Shown here: one piece after another, positions 35,389-47,008 of the stretch
How the letters are laid out: every line of letters starts with the position of its first letter
Position numbering within the stretch: position 1 is the stretch's first letter
Origin: Otatea glauca
Lineage: Eukaryota; Streptophyta; Magnoliopsida; Poales; Poaceae
Direction: 5' to 3'
Length of the DNA: 64,000 nucleotides
NCBI GenBank assembly: GCA_036346275.1
Contig: CM070724.1
Coordinates: forward strand, 45,695,038-45,759,037
Translations under genes and position numbers: made by a program
The notes under the pieces: generated by a model
Database searches by the model: none
What the model was told of the DNA's origin: nothing
What the model saw: the letters and a program-made list of their open reading frames with translations, nothing else

Positions 35389-35937
35389 AGAGCCCCGAAC
35401 TCCCGGCGATTTGGCAGATTCGGTTGGGGGTTGAACTTGGACGAAAGTGGTGGCGGGCACAGTCGCGAGGCGACCGGATGTCTCTGTGAGGTTCGGGTGT
35501 CTGAGTGCTCGTTTAACGTCGTAGCTAGACAGTGCCTTGGTCGGCAGGGACGACCGGATGCCTCTGTGAGGTTCGGGTGTCCGAGTGCTCGTTTAACGTC
35601 GTAGCTAGACAGTGCCTTGGTCGGCAGGGACGACCGGATGCCTCTGAGAGGTTCGGGTGTCCGAGTGCTCGTTTAACGTCGTAGCTAGACAGTGCCTTGG
35701 TCGGCAGGGACGACCGGATGCCTCTGTGAGGTTCGGGTGGCCGGCTGCCTCGGTCGGCAGGGACGACCGTATGCCTCTGAGAGGTTCGGGTGCCCGAGTG
35801 CCTTGGTCGGCGGGACGACCGGATGCCTCTGTGAGGTTCTGGTGTCCGACTGCCTTGGTCGGCAGGACGACCGGATGCCTCTGTGAGGTTCGGGTGTCCG
35901 AGTGCTCATTTAATGTCGTAGCTAGACAGTGCCTTGG
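35389..35937. repeat. Tandem repeats in the Tat element 3' region, left block
   Basis: Three-plus copies of an 80-bp unit (GACGACCGGATGCCTCTG, AGGTTCGGGTGTCCGAGTGC, TCGTTTAACGTCGTAGCTAG, ACAGTGCCTTGGTCGGCAGG) and four copies of a 50-55 bp short form lacking the TCGTTTAACG section. The block is cut at 35937 by the copia insertion. Confidence 0.9.
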
Positions 35938-38249
35938 CATACTCTTGCATTAAATTGGATTTTACGATTTGAATGGATTTAATTATGCAAATAGGCTTAT
36001 AAACATCTCTCTAAATCATATGAAGCCATATAAGTGCATATTACCATTCAAAACTCATTTGGTTCCATTTTGAGGATTTGGTGAAAATCTTAATGTTTTA
36101 TGTGTTTCATATGCATATTTCATCATATCTCTCAAAATGAAATTTATTTATTGAAAATCTTTGTTATAAAACCTTCTCTCACATATGGAGTTCATATCTG
36201 AAAAATTCTCAAATTTATTTGAACTCATTTGAGAGATTGTTGACTTTATTTGACTTAGTGTCAAAACTAAACCTCCAATGCCCATTTTGATCTAATTTTT
36301 TATTGGAGGGTGATATTTGAGAAAATCCTTTTGGAAAAAGTCTCTTGGATGTTCATGGATCATTTCTGCAAAATCTTATGGCTATTGGACTTTATTTGAT
36401 CAAGATTTGATCCAAATTCAAAATGTTCAGTTTTAGGGATGAATCTGAACAACCCGGAGTATCCGGGTAATCTATCCGGAGTATCCGGATTATCCGGACA
36501 CTCGGATCAAAAACACCGAGTATCCAGGGTTGTCTTTGCGGCCCAAATTAGAAATTGCTATCTATACTTTCTTGCAATATCTTGTTCATCCTATTTTTGG
36601 GGTTTCTCCTTTGCTCAAATCAATATTCAGTCTTCATAGCCCTCGAAGAGGATTTCGAGTCGGATCTGTTCCGCGTTGATGATTTTTGCATTTGAGCAAT
36701 GGTTTAAAAGTTATAATCGATTTTGTCTTTGCTATTTGCGTCTGTTGAGACTTTAAGAGTTTTAAATTGGCATCTTGGCAAGCCTTTCAAGATGAAAACT
36801 AAGTGAACTTATTCATTGCTCCAAGCTTCTAAGTGGAGCATATCTATTTAAGTTTTCATTCCAATGAAAGTGCATCTTTTGGCTAAGTTATTCGAAATTG
36901 AATTTAATTGTAACTTAGCCTCAAAATGTTTCTCTCTTGCATAACTTCGAGTTTATTATGGAAAGAGAAAATTTCCTTGTAAGCTCAAGAGTGAGTTTGA
37001 ATGTGTTTTACTCATTGTCTCTCTTACAAGTGGATGTCAAGATCAAATTTGAATGAGTTTCAAATATTTTCATTATAAAGTGGTGTAATAAAATCTTCAA
37101 TTGATATCTTCAAATTGTTTTAAATTGCATGCAAAGAGTATTGTCTTGTATATCATATATATCATGCATGTTGTAGTTAGACATTATCAAACTAACTTGG
37201 GTCAAATTAAAAGATATTTGTTCCGAAAATCGTGTGCTTGTCTATTGATGTTCAAGGTATTGGAAAAGGGTCATCTTCGACGGTGGGATGAAGGAAATGG
37301 AGAGGAGCTCCATAGTACGAGGATCTAAGACCGGCGCGGTGATCATGACCAATTCGAACATGCGGTGGACAAGAATCGACAAAAGGGACGTGTTTCTTTT
37401 CTGACCATATTCAATAATGTCTGTGCACACCATTATGCTAAATTGTGTTATTCTAAATGGTGTTGTATTTTTCAATTGATATGATTAATTGGTATCTTTC
37501 AAGAGGTGTCCTCTAATCCTAAATTGTTTTGAAGTGTCATCTAACTTGCATTCGGCATTATCAAGAACTAAAAGGTACATATGGGTGACACATTGCAAAG
37601 AGGTATGCCCTTGATAAGTTTATGAAATTCTTGATCATGAAAGTGCATCTTACTTATACAACCTTGATTCATGATCTTGTATACATCTTGTGATCATATA
37701 AGCAATTCCTACTTGTGTAATCTTCTTTATATGATCTTGATTGTTAGAATTTGATTTGATCATGAGCATGTGCTTAAATTATATAAATTTGCTATATGAT
37801 CTTGATGTTCAAGCATCACTTATATCCTAAGAATCATGACTTCTTTAATTTGGTATAACTAGAAAAATCTATTACCTAAATCTTGGAAATAATTGGTATC
37901 ATATCTTGCCTAGATTTAGGGGGAGCTTAATATTATTGTCCTACTACTAGCTCCTTATCTTTATTTTATTTTCTCCCTAATCTTTTTATTGAGTGTGCAA
38001 TCAAGGGGGAGAACAGGTTTTATTGAATAAACAATAAGAATCTTTTAAGCACCTTTTTGGGATTAATGACAAAAGGGGGAGAATTTATGGATTTATCAAT
38101 TGTCCCCTAATCGATTGACAAAAAGGGATGTTTTGTAAGTATGATCTCTTATTGTATCTTTATGCTTGTTTTAATGTTAAAATATCTTAATATTGTCATT
38201 TGGTGCAATTGATAATAGGTTTGTCATAAATCACCAAAAAGGGGGAGAT
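35938..38249 (+). repeat. Duplicate of the copia 3' internal region
   Basis: Same length as, and nearly identical to, 44697-47008. Non-coding, with several polypurine-tract-like GGGGGAG motifs. Not bounded by an LTR on its left. Confidence 0.9.
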
Positions 38250-40808
38250 TGAAAGTGCATCTAGGCACTTATGTTATTTTGGTGATTAATGACAAACACT
38301 CATAATGACAATCTATACAATTAAGTAAATGCTTAACTTAGTGCTTAGCAAATGACAAACCTCTAATATGATTATATTGCTATGAGACTAACATGTTATT
38401 GCCTAGTTGAGTATCAGTCTCATCTATTTAGAGGAAAATCAAATAGGAAGGTTAAGCAAAGATAAGGTATGCAATTTTGGTATCTATTCTATATTTGTTA
38501 TTGCATTCCTTTCGTGCAAATGCATAGTGAACTCCAAGTAGCATGTTGATTTTATATATGCACATTGGTTCATGTCATATTTATTTGTGCATATATATTC
38601 ATTTGAGTTCATTATAGTATGCATGTATTAACTAGAGTTAAACTTCATTTTGCTATAGATTGACTTGGTGCATGCATGTTTTATTTGTATATCTTCTCAT
38701 GCAATTCTCTTAGTGAAGTTTATCTAGTGTTGGATCACATATTTACTCTTACTCCAAATATTATTTGCACATGTACAATTCGTGTATATTCTATCATGTG
38801 CTTTATTTAAGTAAAGTCTGTGATCCTTGCCATGATTTAATTGATTCATCCTATTGGCAATTATATATCTCTCTAGTGCATATAGATCAATTACATATTC
38901 ATCGTGATGCACTTAGTAGAGAACATTTCTTATGTCAAGTGTTTCCATTTATATTGTGCTTCTTTATATGAAACACTTGTTGTAATCAACTGCTCACAAA
39001 TATCAACTTGTTCATATCTATTGAGCTTTTGGGACTAATGTCTTTCATGAGTAGTTTGGAAAGAATTAGGTCCCGTATGTGTATGATGACCAAGGTATCT
39101 TGGAGGATGATCATTGTCGAGGTCAACAAGGCGGCGGTGTCACCAAGAGCCGAGGACTAAGTCAAGAGCAACTTGGCGTGGAGATCGTCAGAGAGGATGA
39201 TCAAGTCAAGGTTGATAGGACGAGAGTCTCATGAGGTGAATCGAGTTGAGTTGGACAAGGCGAAGATGTCATCAATTATATGGTGAAGGTCTTCATGCAT
39301 CGACATCAAGAAAGAAGACGGCAAGTGACTAGTTCTAGACTTATATTATCTTTGATTTAATTTGAGTCTAAGGATTGCCGTACTATTAAGAGGGATGCGA
39401 TGTCGAATGACTTTTAGATGTGTCAAGTGCTCAAGTGATCCATCCTTGTGTATCTTAGAAAGAGAGTGGTGTTGGTAGTCTTAGGAAAGTGAGGGTTGTA
39501 GGTCTCTCTTGGTTTCTTTGTGAAATCTGTGGTTATCCTTTTAGTTTTGGGTAGTGAGACCTTGTTATTTGTGTATCCCTCGTTCTTAGCTTTCGGAGAG
39601 TCCAAAATCTCTGAAATCGAGTCCGAGTCAAAAGTTATGCTCGTTTTCGATTTGCTCAGTCTTGATTCGGACTATCCGGAGTTAGTCCGGACTATCCGGA
39701 TAATCCGGAGTATCCGGATATTTATCCGGACTCTCCGGGTTGAGTCTCTCTGTTAGCCCTTCTCAGTCAATCCGGAGTATCCGGATTGAAATCCGGAGTC
39801 TCCGGATGTGTGTGATCTGCCCCAACGGCTAGTTTTTGGGAGGTCTATTTATAGCCCTTCCTCCTCTTTTGAGAGAGCTTTTGGTGAGGCTTTTGGAGTG
39901 GATTTTTGAGGAGCTGTGTGGGGGGCTTTGAGGGAGCTTTTACCCTTAGATCTAAGTGATCCCCTTGTGAGAAGGGTTGGGAAGAGTTTGTTGAGTGAGA
40001 TTTGAGTTGATTGAGCACTTGATTTCATCTCTAAGTTTGTTCTTCGTGAGCATTTGTTACTCTTGGAGGTTGAGGACTCCTAGACGGCTAGGAGGTCGCC
40101 TAAGAGCCACCGGAGCTTTGTGTGGTTGGCCGTGGGAAGTTTGTGAAGGCCGGTTCCGCCTCCGTAAGGGAAGGAATCAAAGGAGTGAAGACCGGCGAGT
40201 GCATTTGTGCAACACCGGGAGGAAGAGGGTTGAAAGAGACCCCGGCTCAAGTGTGACCGAGCCGCCTCAACGGAGACGTAGGATCCCCTCAAGGATCCGA
40301 ACTTCGGGTGAAAAATCATCGTCTCCAAGTTTGCTTCTTTCTCTTGCTTTAGCATTTGATTTTGAATCTTGAAATTGCCCGATCTACTCTTTTGTTGTGT
40401 TTGGCTCTAGATCTACAGTATCCCCATGTACCTGATGGTATTTAGATCTTTTGTATTCAAGTAGATTGTTGAAAAATTGCAAAGATTTAAAATCTCCATT
40501 CGAAGTCCTCAATCCGGAGTATCCGAATCCCTGAACCCGGACAGTCCGGATAATCCGGAGTATCCGGATTGAATACCCCGGACACTCCGGGTTAGGACCC
40601 TCGGGATTGGACTATCCGGAGTATCCGGATTGAATACCCCGGACAGTCCGGATAATCCGGAGTATCCGGATTGAATACCCCGGACACTCCGGGTTAGGAC
40701 ACTCGGGAGATTTTATTTAGCTGCAAATTTTTATTCCGCTGCATTTAGCTATAAAGTTTTTAATCCGCCTATTCACCCCCCCTCTAGGCGACATCCCCTG
40801 TCCTTTCA
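38250..40808 (+). repeat. Copia LTR, left copy (2559 bp)
   Basis: Starts TGAAAGTGCATCTAGGCAC and ends GCGACATCCCCTGTCCTTTCA. Contains TATTTATAGCCC (about 39846) as a likely TATA region and arrays of CCGGA-type palindromes at 39660-39810 and 40510-40710. Confidence 0.92.
39660..40710. repeat. CCGGA palindrome arrays in the copia LTR
   Basis: Two clusters, 39660-39810 and 40510-40710, of ATCCGGAGTATCCGGAT and AGTCCGGATAATCCGGAG. In the second cluster an approximately 90-bp unit containing TTGAATACCCCGGACACTCC repeats. The same arrays occur in the right LTR at 48420-48570 and 49270-49470. Confidence 0.9.
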
Positions 40809-40810
40809 AT

Positions 40811-40822
40811 TGGTATCAGAGC
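40811..40822 (+). promoter_or_regulatory. Primer binding site of the gag-only copia
   Basis: TGGTATCAGAGC two bases after the left LTR end; complementary to initiator tRNA-Met. Confidence 0.92.
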
Positions 40823-40865
40823 GAGGTCTCTCCTTTATTAGATTTAACCGTCTAGAGAGTAAAGG

Positions 40866-42608
40866 ATGTCGACTAGAGGCTTAGTGCATTCACATGATCC
40901 ACTTGTGCTAGATGGCACAAATTATGCTTCATGGAAATTAATTATGACTTCTCATTTTAAATCCATGAGCCCCCAAATATGGTGGATCGTAGATGTCGGC
41001 TTTTCCTCTCCATTGAATGAAGTTGCTCCAACTGAAGGAGAAAGGAAATGCCTACATCTCGACGCTCAAGCTACTAATGTTTTATTTTGTGTTGTGAGCG
41101 ATGAAATTTTTGATAGAATATGCAATCTCAAGAGCGTTCATGAAATGTGGATAAAGCTTCAAGATCTATTTGAATCATCCACTTCTATTGAGGATTGCAT
41201 TAAGGAAGAGATGTCGGGAGATGAAACATCAAGCTCCACCTCAAGCTCAAGTGATGAAGAACCGACATCTCCATCAACCTCAACCTCCGCCTCAAGTGAC
41301 GATGAAGATGCTCTTCCATCACAAATCCGTTGCTTCATGGCGAAAGGTAAGAATGAGGTAAGTGACGATGATGATGATGAGCTCACTTATGATGAACTTA
41401 TGAATTTGCTAGAGGAGCTCAATAAATGTCTTGGAAAGGAGAAAAAGAAATATAAAATTTTGAAGCTTGAACATGAATCACTTCAAAATGATTATAACAT
41501 GCTTCAAGAAAATCATGAATCCCTTCTTTCCAAAGAAATTCATAAGCCTAAGGTGGACATAGGAATTACATGTGATTTAATTGATGATATGCCATGCTTA
41601 ATTTCTAATTCTAGCATTTCATCTAAAATTAATATGCCCACCTCTAGTGATGATATGCCTTGTTGCTCAAATAAAATATTGCTTCAACTTCCTCTATGCA
41701 TATTGAGACTAATCTTGTAGAGGAAAACAAGGAGCTCAAGGCCCAAGTCATTAGATTAGAAAATGACTTAAAGAAGTGCGTAAAGGAAAAGCCGTTCTCG
41801 ATGAGATCTTGAGCAAGCCAAGGCGCCTCAAGATAGCGAGGACTCGGCTACATCTCCAAGAAGGAGACTAGCAAGACAAGGCACAACGAAAGATATTCAA
41901 GATCATCAAGTGCTTTGCTTGCAACAAGAAGGACACCTCGCCTCCGTGTGCCCTAATAAAGTGGAGATCAAGCCACAACCATCAACAATGAGGCAAACCG
42001 GCAAAGAGCAAGTCAAGAAAAAGAGACGCTCAAAGCCTACTTGCTACAATTGTCGGAAAAAGGGACACATCGGTAAGGATTGTCCCAAAGGTATCATTCC
42101 TAAGCCCATTATTGTCAATGATCATTATTTGCTTAGGAAAGACAAAAATGGCAATGTGTTTGCCAAGTTTGTCGATTCTCCCAAGTATTTGCAAAATTAT
42201 GATATTCAATTGCTTAGGAGAAATGAATCTAGAAATGTGTTTGCTCAAAATGCTAGACTTCCTAAGACCAAGAAAAATCATGTTGATCATGTGCTTAGGA
42301 AAAATAACAATAGCAAACCATTTGCTAGATTTGCTAGATCTTCTAAGCCCTTGCATTGTAATGATTATTATGTGCTTAGAAAGGATCAAACTAGAAATGG
42401 ATTTGCTAAAAATGCTAAAACTCCTAAGCCTCCTCAATTCAATTCCAATAATTCGCTTAGGAGTAATAACAATCGCAAATCCATTGCTAGTCATGTTAGT
42501 TCACCTAAGACTATTAATGTTAGGGCCATTTGGGTTCCTAAATCTATTGTGACTAACATTTTGGACCCAACAAAATTGGGTACCAACAAGTGCCTAGAAG
42601 TTTATTAG
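40866..42608 (+). pseudogene. Copia gag with two zinc knuckles and a repeated C-terminus, frameshifted
   Basis: The ATG at 40866 opens MSTRGLVHSHDPLVLDGTNY followed by ASWKLIMTSHFKSM and PQIWWIVDVGFS, typical of SIRE-like gag. The first frame runs to 41720, passing a Ser/acidic stretch and a coiled coil with KEKKKYKILKLEHESLQNDY. The frame then shifts at about 41690 and again near 41925. Knuckle 1 (CFACNKK, then GHLASVCPNK) is split by the second shift. Knuckle 2, CYNCRKKGHIGKDC, is intact at about 42042-42083. The C-terminus has five degenerate units of about 28 residues (42115-42500) and ends GTNKCLEVY-stop. No pol follows. Confidence 0.85.
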
Positions 42609-44696
42609 GTGCTTGGAGATGCATTGGAAAGCTTTGGCTCAATCAAGAGGATGATTTCATCATATGAAAAAAGAAGCCAAGCTTGAAGACATTCACTTCA
42701 ATCATAAACCAATGACATCTCGGGTAACAAGTATTTAAATTGATTCTTATAGCTTATAGCCTTGTGTAGGTTATATTGCATTATTCATGAAAATCAATTT
42801 AGATTGCTTGATTATATGCTTGCTCATGCTTATTAGTTGTTTTGATTGCAATCTTGAGTAAGTTTGGGATAGTGGCACATTAAGGGGGAGTGCTAAATCA
42901 TAACCATGTATATTACATCCCTACATGTGCCCATATTTATATAAGTGCAAAATATATATATTTTCAAAATCAAGCCATTTAGCCAAAAGTCAAAATTTTG
43001 TATACCATTAGTATTCTTGTGAAAAACTAGTTGCAAAATGTATACAAATATATTTGAAATGTTTTTCAAAGGTTTTGGCTTCACAAAATCTATTTTGAAA
43101 AGAAAATGAGTTTCATGATCAAAATCTAGATAGTAGTATCTTGTTTTGGATTTAAACTTATAATTTTCATAGTATTAAATGTAAAATGAATTTGAAAGTA
43201 ATTCCAAAACGAAAATCCTAGAGTTGGTCATTCTTAACAATTCTTGTGTTCAAAAGACTTTCAAAAGACCAACCTAGTGAAAGTTATTTGATTTTGAAAC
43301 TCATGAAAAACTATATTTGACCCATAATGGTCATACTATTGCACTTAGTGAGTTTCTCCGTTTGGACCGGATCTTGTGTAGTATCTTGGTTCAAAATGGT
43401 ATCTTAGACTCATACACAAAATTCAAATCTCAATATCTCATCTTATTCTTCATTTGAATCTTGTGTTGAAATATTTGGCTTTGTTTTACAAATAGCTATT
43501 TCAAAAGGACCATTTTGGTCAAAAGTCAAATCTTATGTTTAAAAGGCCCAAAATTGTGAAAAGCTTTGTAAAAGTATTCTAATATGTATTTCAAATATTT
43601 TACAAGCTTTCAAAATGAAAATTCTATATTGAAATCAATTTTAGCCCGAAAAGTTTTTGGTTTGAACTAAAATAGCTTATTCAAACATTTTGCTCAAATC
43701 TTAGCATTCAAGTTGGATTTCATTATAAATGTTGGCTAGAAACCATCTTGATAATCAATTCTAAGCCATGGAAATTGAAATTGCATGAAATCCAAATTGA
43801 GTTGTATTTTAAGGCTTTTTATGAAAAACTATTCCTATTTAACTTGCTTCAAAAAGGGGTTAAAAGCAAAATATTTGTTTGAAATGCAAAATCTTATGAA
43901 AATAGTCTTCTAAAATGTTTTCAAATGTATTTCAAATGTTTTCAAGTATCTAACCCTTGGTTAGAAGCTAAAAGTCAAACTTTGGCCTAAAAAGGATCTT
44001 TGTGATCTTGCTTTTGCATTTAACTTCAAATTTCTCTAAAGCAAAATCTATTTGGAGTTTGAAAAAGTGGTCAATACAAAACTCATAGGGTTGGTCATTT
44101 TAAGCATTTCTTTAGTTCAAAGTTTTTCCAAACGACCAACCGTTCAAAAGTTATAGCCATTTGAATTTAACCAAAATCATCCATTTGACCCAAAATGACC
44201 CGTTGTTGCATTTTGTGGATTTCGCTATTTGAATTGGATTTATTTGCATATCTTGGATTGAAATAGTATTTCTAAATCATACAAAGCTATGAAAGTTCAA
44301 ATCTCCATAAATTTCAATCCGGAATGCATTTTGAGCATTTGGTGAAAATTCAATTTCTTTTCAAACCTACAAAGCGCATTTTGTCATATCTTTTGAACGA
44401 AAATTCCTTTTAATGAAATTCTTTTTGGGAAACCTTATAAATAGTCCAATGTTTATTTCTGGAAAGTTTCAAATCATTTGGACTCAATTTGAAAAAGTTT
44501 TGACTTTTCTTCTCTTTGAGCAAAGATCATGCCTACAAAGCAAAATTTGGCATATCTCCTTTTTGGAGACTCCTTTTTGGAAAATTCTTTTTGGAAAAGT
44601 TTCTTGGGAGTCTAAATAATGTTTATGCCTAATTTCAAATAATTTCAACTTAATTTGAAATAGTTATGCCTTTTTCTCTCTTTCGATCTTATTTGG
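42609..44696 (+). other. Copia internal non-coding region
   Basis: AT-rich, repetitive in words such as AAAAGTCAAA and TTTGAAAT. No protease, integrase or RT motif in any frame. This is where pol should be in an autonomous relative. Confidence 0.6.
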
Positions 44697-47008
44697 CATA
44701 CTCTTGCATTAAATTGGATTTTACGATTTGAATGGATTTAATTATGCAAATAGGCTTATAAACATCTCTCTAAATCATATGAAGCCATATAAGTGCATAT
44801 TACCATTCAAAACTCATTTGGTTCCATTTTGAGGATTTGGTGAAAATCTTAATGTTTTATGTGTTTCATATGCATATTTCATCATATTTCTCAAAATGAA
44901 ATTTATTTATTGAAAATCTTTGTTATAAAACCTTCTCTCACATATGGAGTTCATATCTGAAAAATTCTCAAATTTATTTGAACTCATTTGCGAGATTGTT
45001 GACTTTATTTGACTTAGTGTCAAAACTAAACCTCCAATGCCCATTTTGATCTAATTTTTTATTGGAGGGTGATATTTGAGAAAATCCTTTTGGAAAAAGT
45101 CTCTTGGATGTTCATGGATCATTTCTGCAAAATCTTATGGCTATTGGACTTTATTTGATCAAGATTTGATCCAAATTCAAAATGTTCAGTTTTAGGGATG
45201 AATCTGAACAACCCGGAGTATCCGGGTAATCTATCCGGAGTATCCGGATTATCCGGACACTCCGGATCAAAAACACCGGAGTATCCGGGTTGTACTGCTC
45301 GGCCCAAATTCTGAAATTGCTATCTATACTTTCTTGCAATATCTTGTTCATCCTATTTTTGGGGTTTCTCCTTTGCTCAAATCAATATTCAGTCTTCATA
45401 GCCCTCGAAGAGGATTTCGAGTCGGATCTGTTCCGCGTTGATGATTTTTGCATTTGAGCAATGGTTTAAAAGTTATAATCGATTTTGTGCTGCTATTTGC
45501 GTCTGTTGAGACTTTAAGAGTTTTAAATTGGCATCTTGGCAAGCCTTTCAAGATGAAAACTAAGTGAACTTATTCATTGCTCCAAGCTTCTAAGTGGAGC
45601 ATATCTATTTAAGTTTTCATTCCAATGAAAGTGCATCTTTTGGCTAAGTTATTCTGGAAATTGAATTTAATTGTAACTTAGCCTCAAAATGTTTTCTCTC
45701 TTGCATAACTTCGAGTTTATTATGGAAAGAGAAAATTTCCTTGTAAGCTCAAGAGTGAGTTTGAATGTGTTTTACTCATTGTCTCTCTTACAAGTGGATG
45801 TCAAGATCAAATTTGAATGAGTTTCAAATATTTTCATTATAAAGTGGTGTAATAAAATCTTCAATTGATATCTTCAAATTGTTTTAAATTGCATGCAAAG
45901 AGTATTGTCTTGTATATCATATATATCATGCATGTTGTAGTTAGACATTATCAAACTAACTTGGGTCAAATTAAAAGATATTTGTTCCCGAAAATCGTGT
46001 GCTTGTCTATTGATGTTCAAGGTATTGGAAAAGGGGTCATCTTCGACGGTGGGATGAAGGAAATGGAGAGGAGCTCCATAGTACGAGGATCTAAGACCGG
46101 CGCGGTGATCATGACCAATTCGAACATGCGGTGGACAAGAATCGACAAAGGGACGTGTTTCTTTTCTGACCATATTCAATAATGTCTGTGCACACCATTA
46201 TGCTAAATTGTGTTATTCTAAATGGTGTTGTATTTTTCAATTGATATGATTAATTGGTATCTTTCAAGAGGTATCCTCTAATCCTAAATTGTTTTGAAGT
46301 GTCATCTAACTTGCATTCGGCATTATCAAGAACTAAAAGGTACATATGGGTGACACATTGCAAAGAGGTATGCCCTTGATAAGTTTATGAAATTCTTGAT
46401 CATGAAAGTGCATCTTACTTATACAACCTTGATTCATGATCTTGTATACATCTTGTGATCATATAAGCAATTCCTACTTGTGTAATCTTCTTTATATGAT
46501 CTTGATTGTTAGAATTTGATTTGATCATGAGCATGTGCTTAAATTATATAAATTTGCTATATGATCTTGATGTTCAAGCATCACTTATATCCTAAGAATC
46601 ATGACTTCTTTAATTTGGTATAACTAGAAAAATCTATTACCTAAATCTTGGAAATAATTGGTATCATATCTTGCCTAGATTTAGGGGGAGCTTAATATTA
46701 TTGTCCTACTACTAGCTCCTTATCTTTATTTTATTTTCTCCTAATCTTTTTATTGAGTGTGCAATCAAGGGGAGAACAGATTTTATTGAATAAACAATAA
46801 GAATCTTTTAAGCACCTTTTGGGATTAATGACAAAAGGGGAGAATTTATGGATTTATCAATTGTCCCTAATCGATTGACAAAAGGGATGTTTTGTAAGTA
46901 TGATCTCTTATTGTATCTTTATGCTTGTTTTAATGTTAAAATATCTTAATATTGTCATTTGGTGCAATTGATAATAGGTTTGTCATAAATCACCAAAAAG
47001 GGGGAGAT
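44697..47008 (+). other. Copia 3' internal region with several polypurine tracts
   Basis: Non-coding. GGGGAG-type tracts occur near 46683, 46768 and 46836, and AAAAAGGGGGAGAT lies directly before the LTR at 47009. A small CCGGAGTATCCGG cluster lies at about 45213-45290, the same motif as in the LTR arrays. Confidence 0.75.

Noticed and set aside
35389..35937. Direct repeats near 35.4-35.9 and 49.6-49.9 kb considered as a CRISPR-like array
   Set aside because: Units are contiguous with no unique spacers, and the context is a plant retrotransposon.
35605..35953. Open frames of about 100 residues on both strands in the tandem repeat near 35.7 kb, and similar at 49.6-50.0 kb
   Set aside because: Repetition of an 80/53/30-bp unit without stops keeps frames open. 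The peptides simply repeat and match no protein.
38724..38971. Open frames repeated at 47483-47730
   Set aside because: These are identical because they sit in the two LTR copies. AT-rich non-coding U3 sequence, no domain.
42893..43084. Search for pol in 42.6-47.0 kb, including short minus-strand frames
   Set aside because: No DSG, HHCC, YVDD or RNase H motif was seen in any frame, so the short frames are treated as chance.
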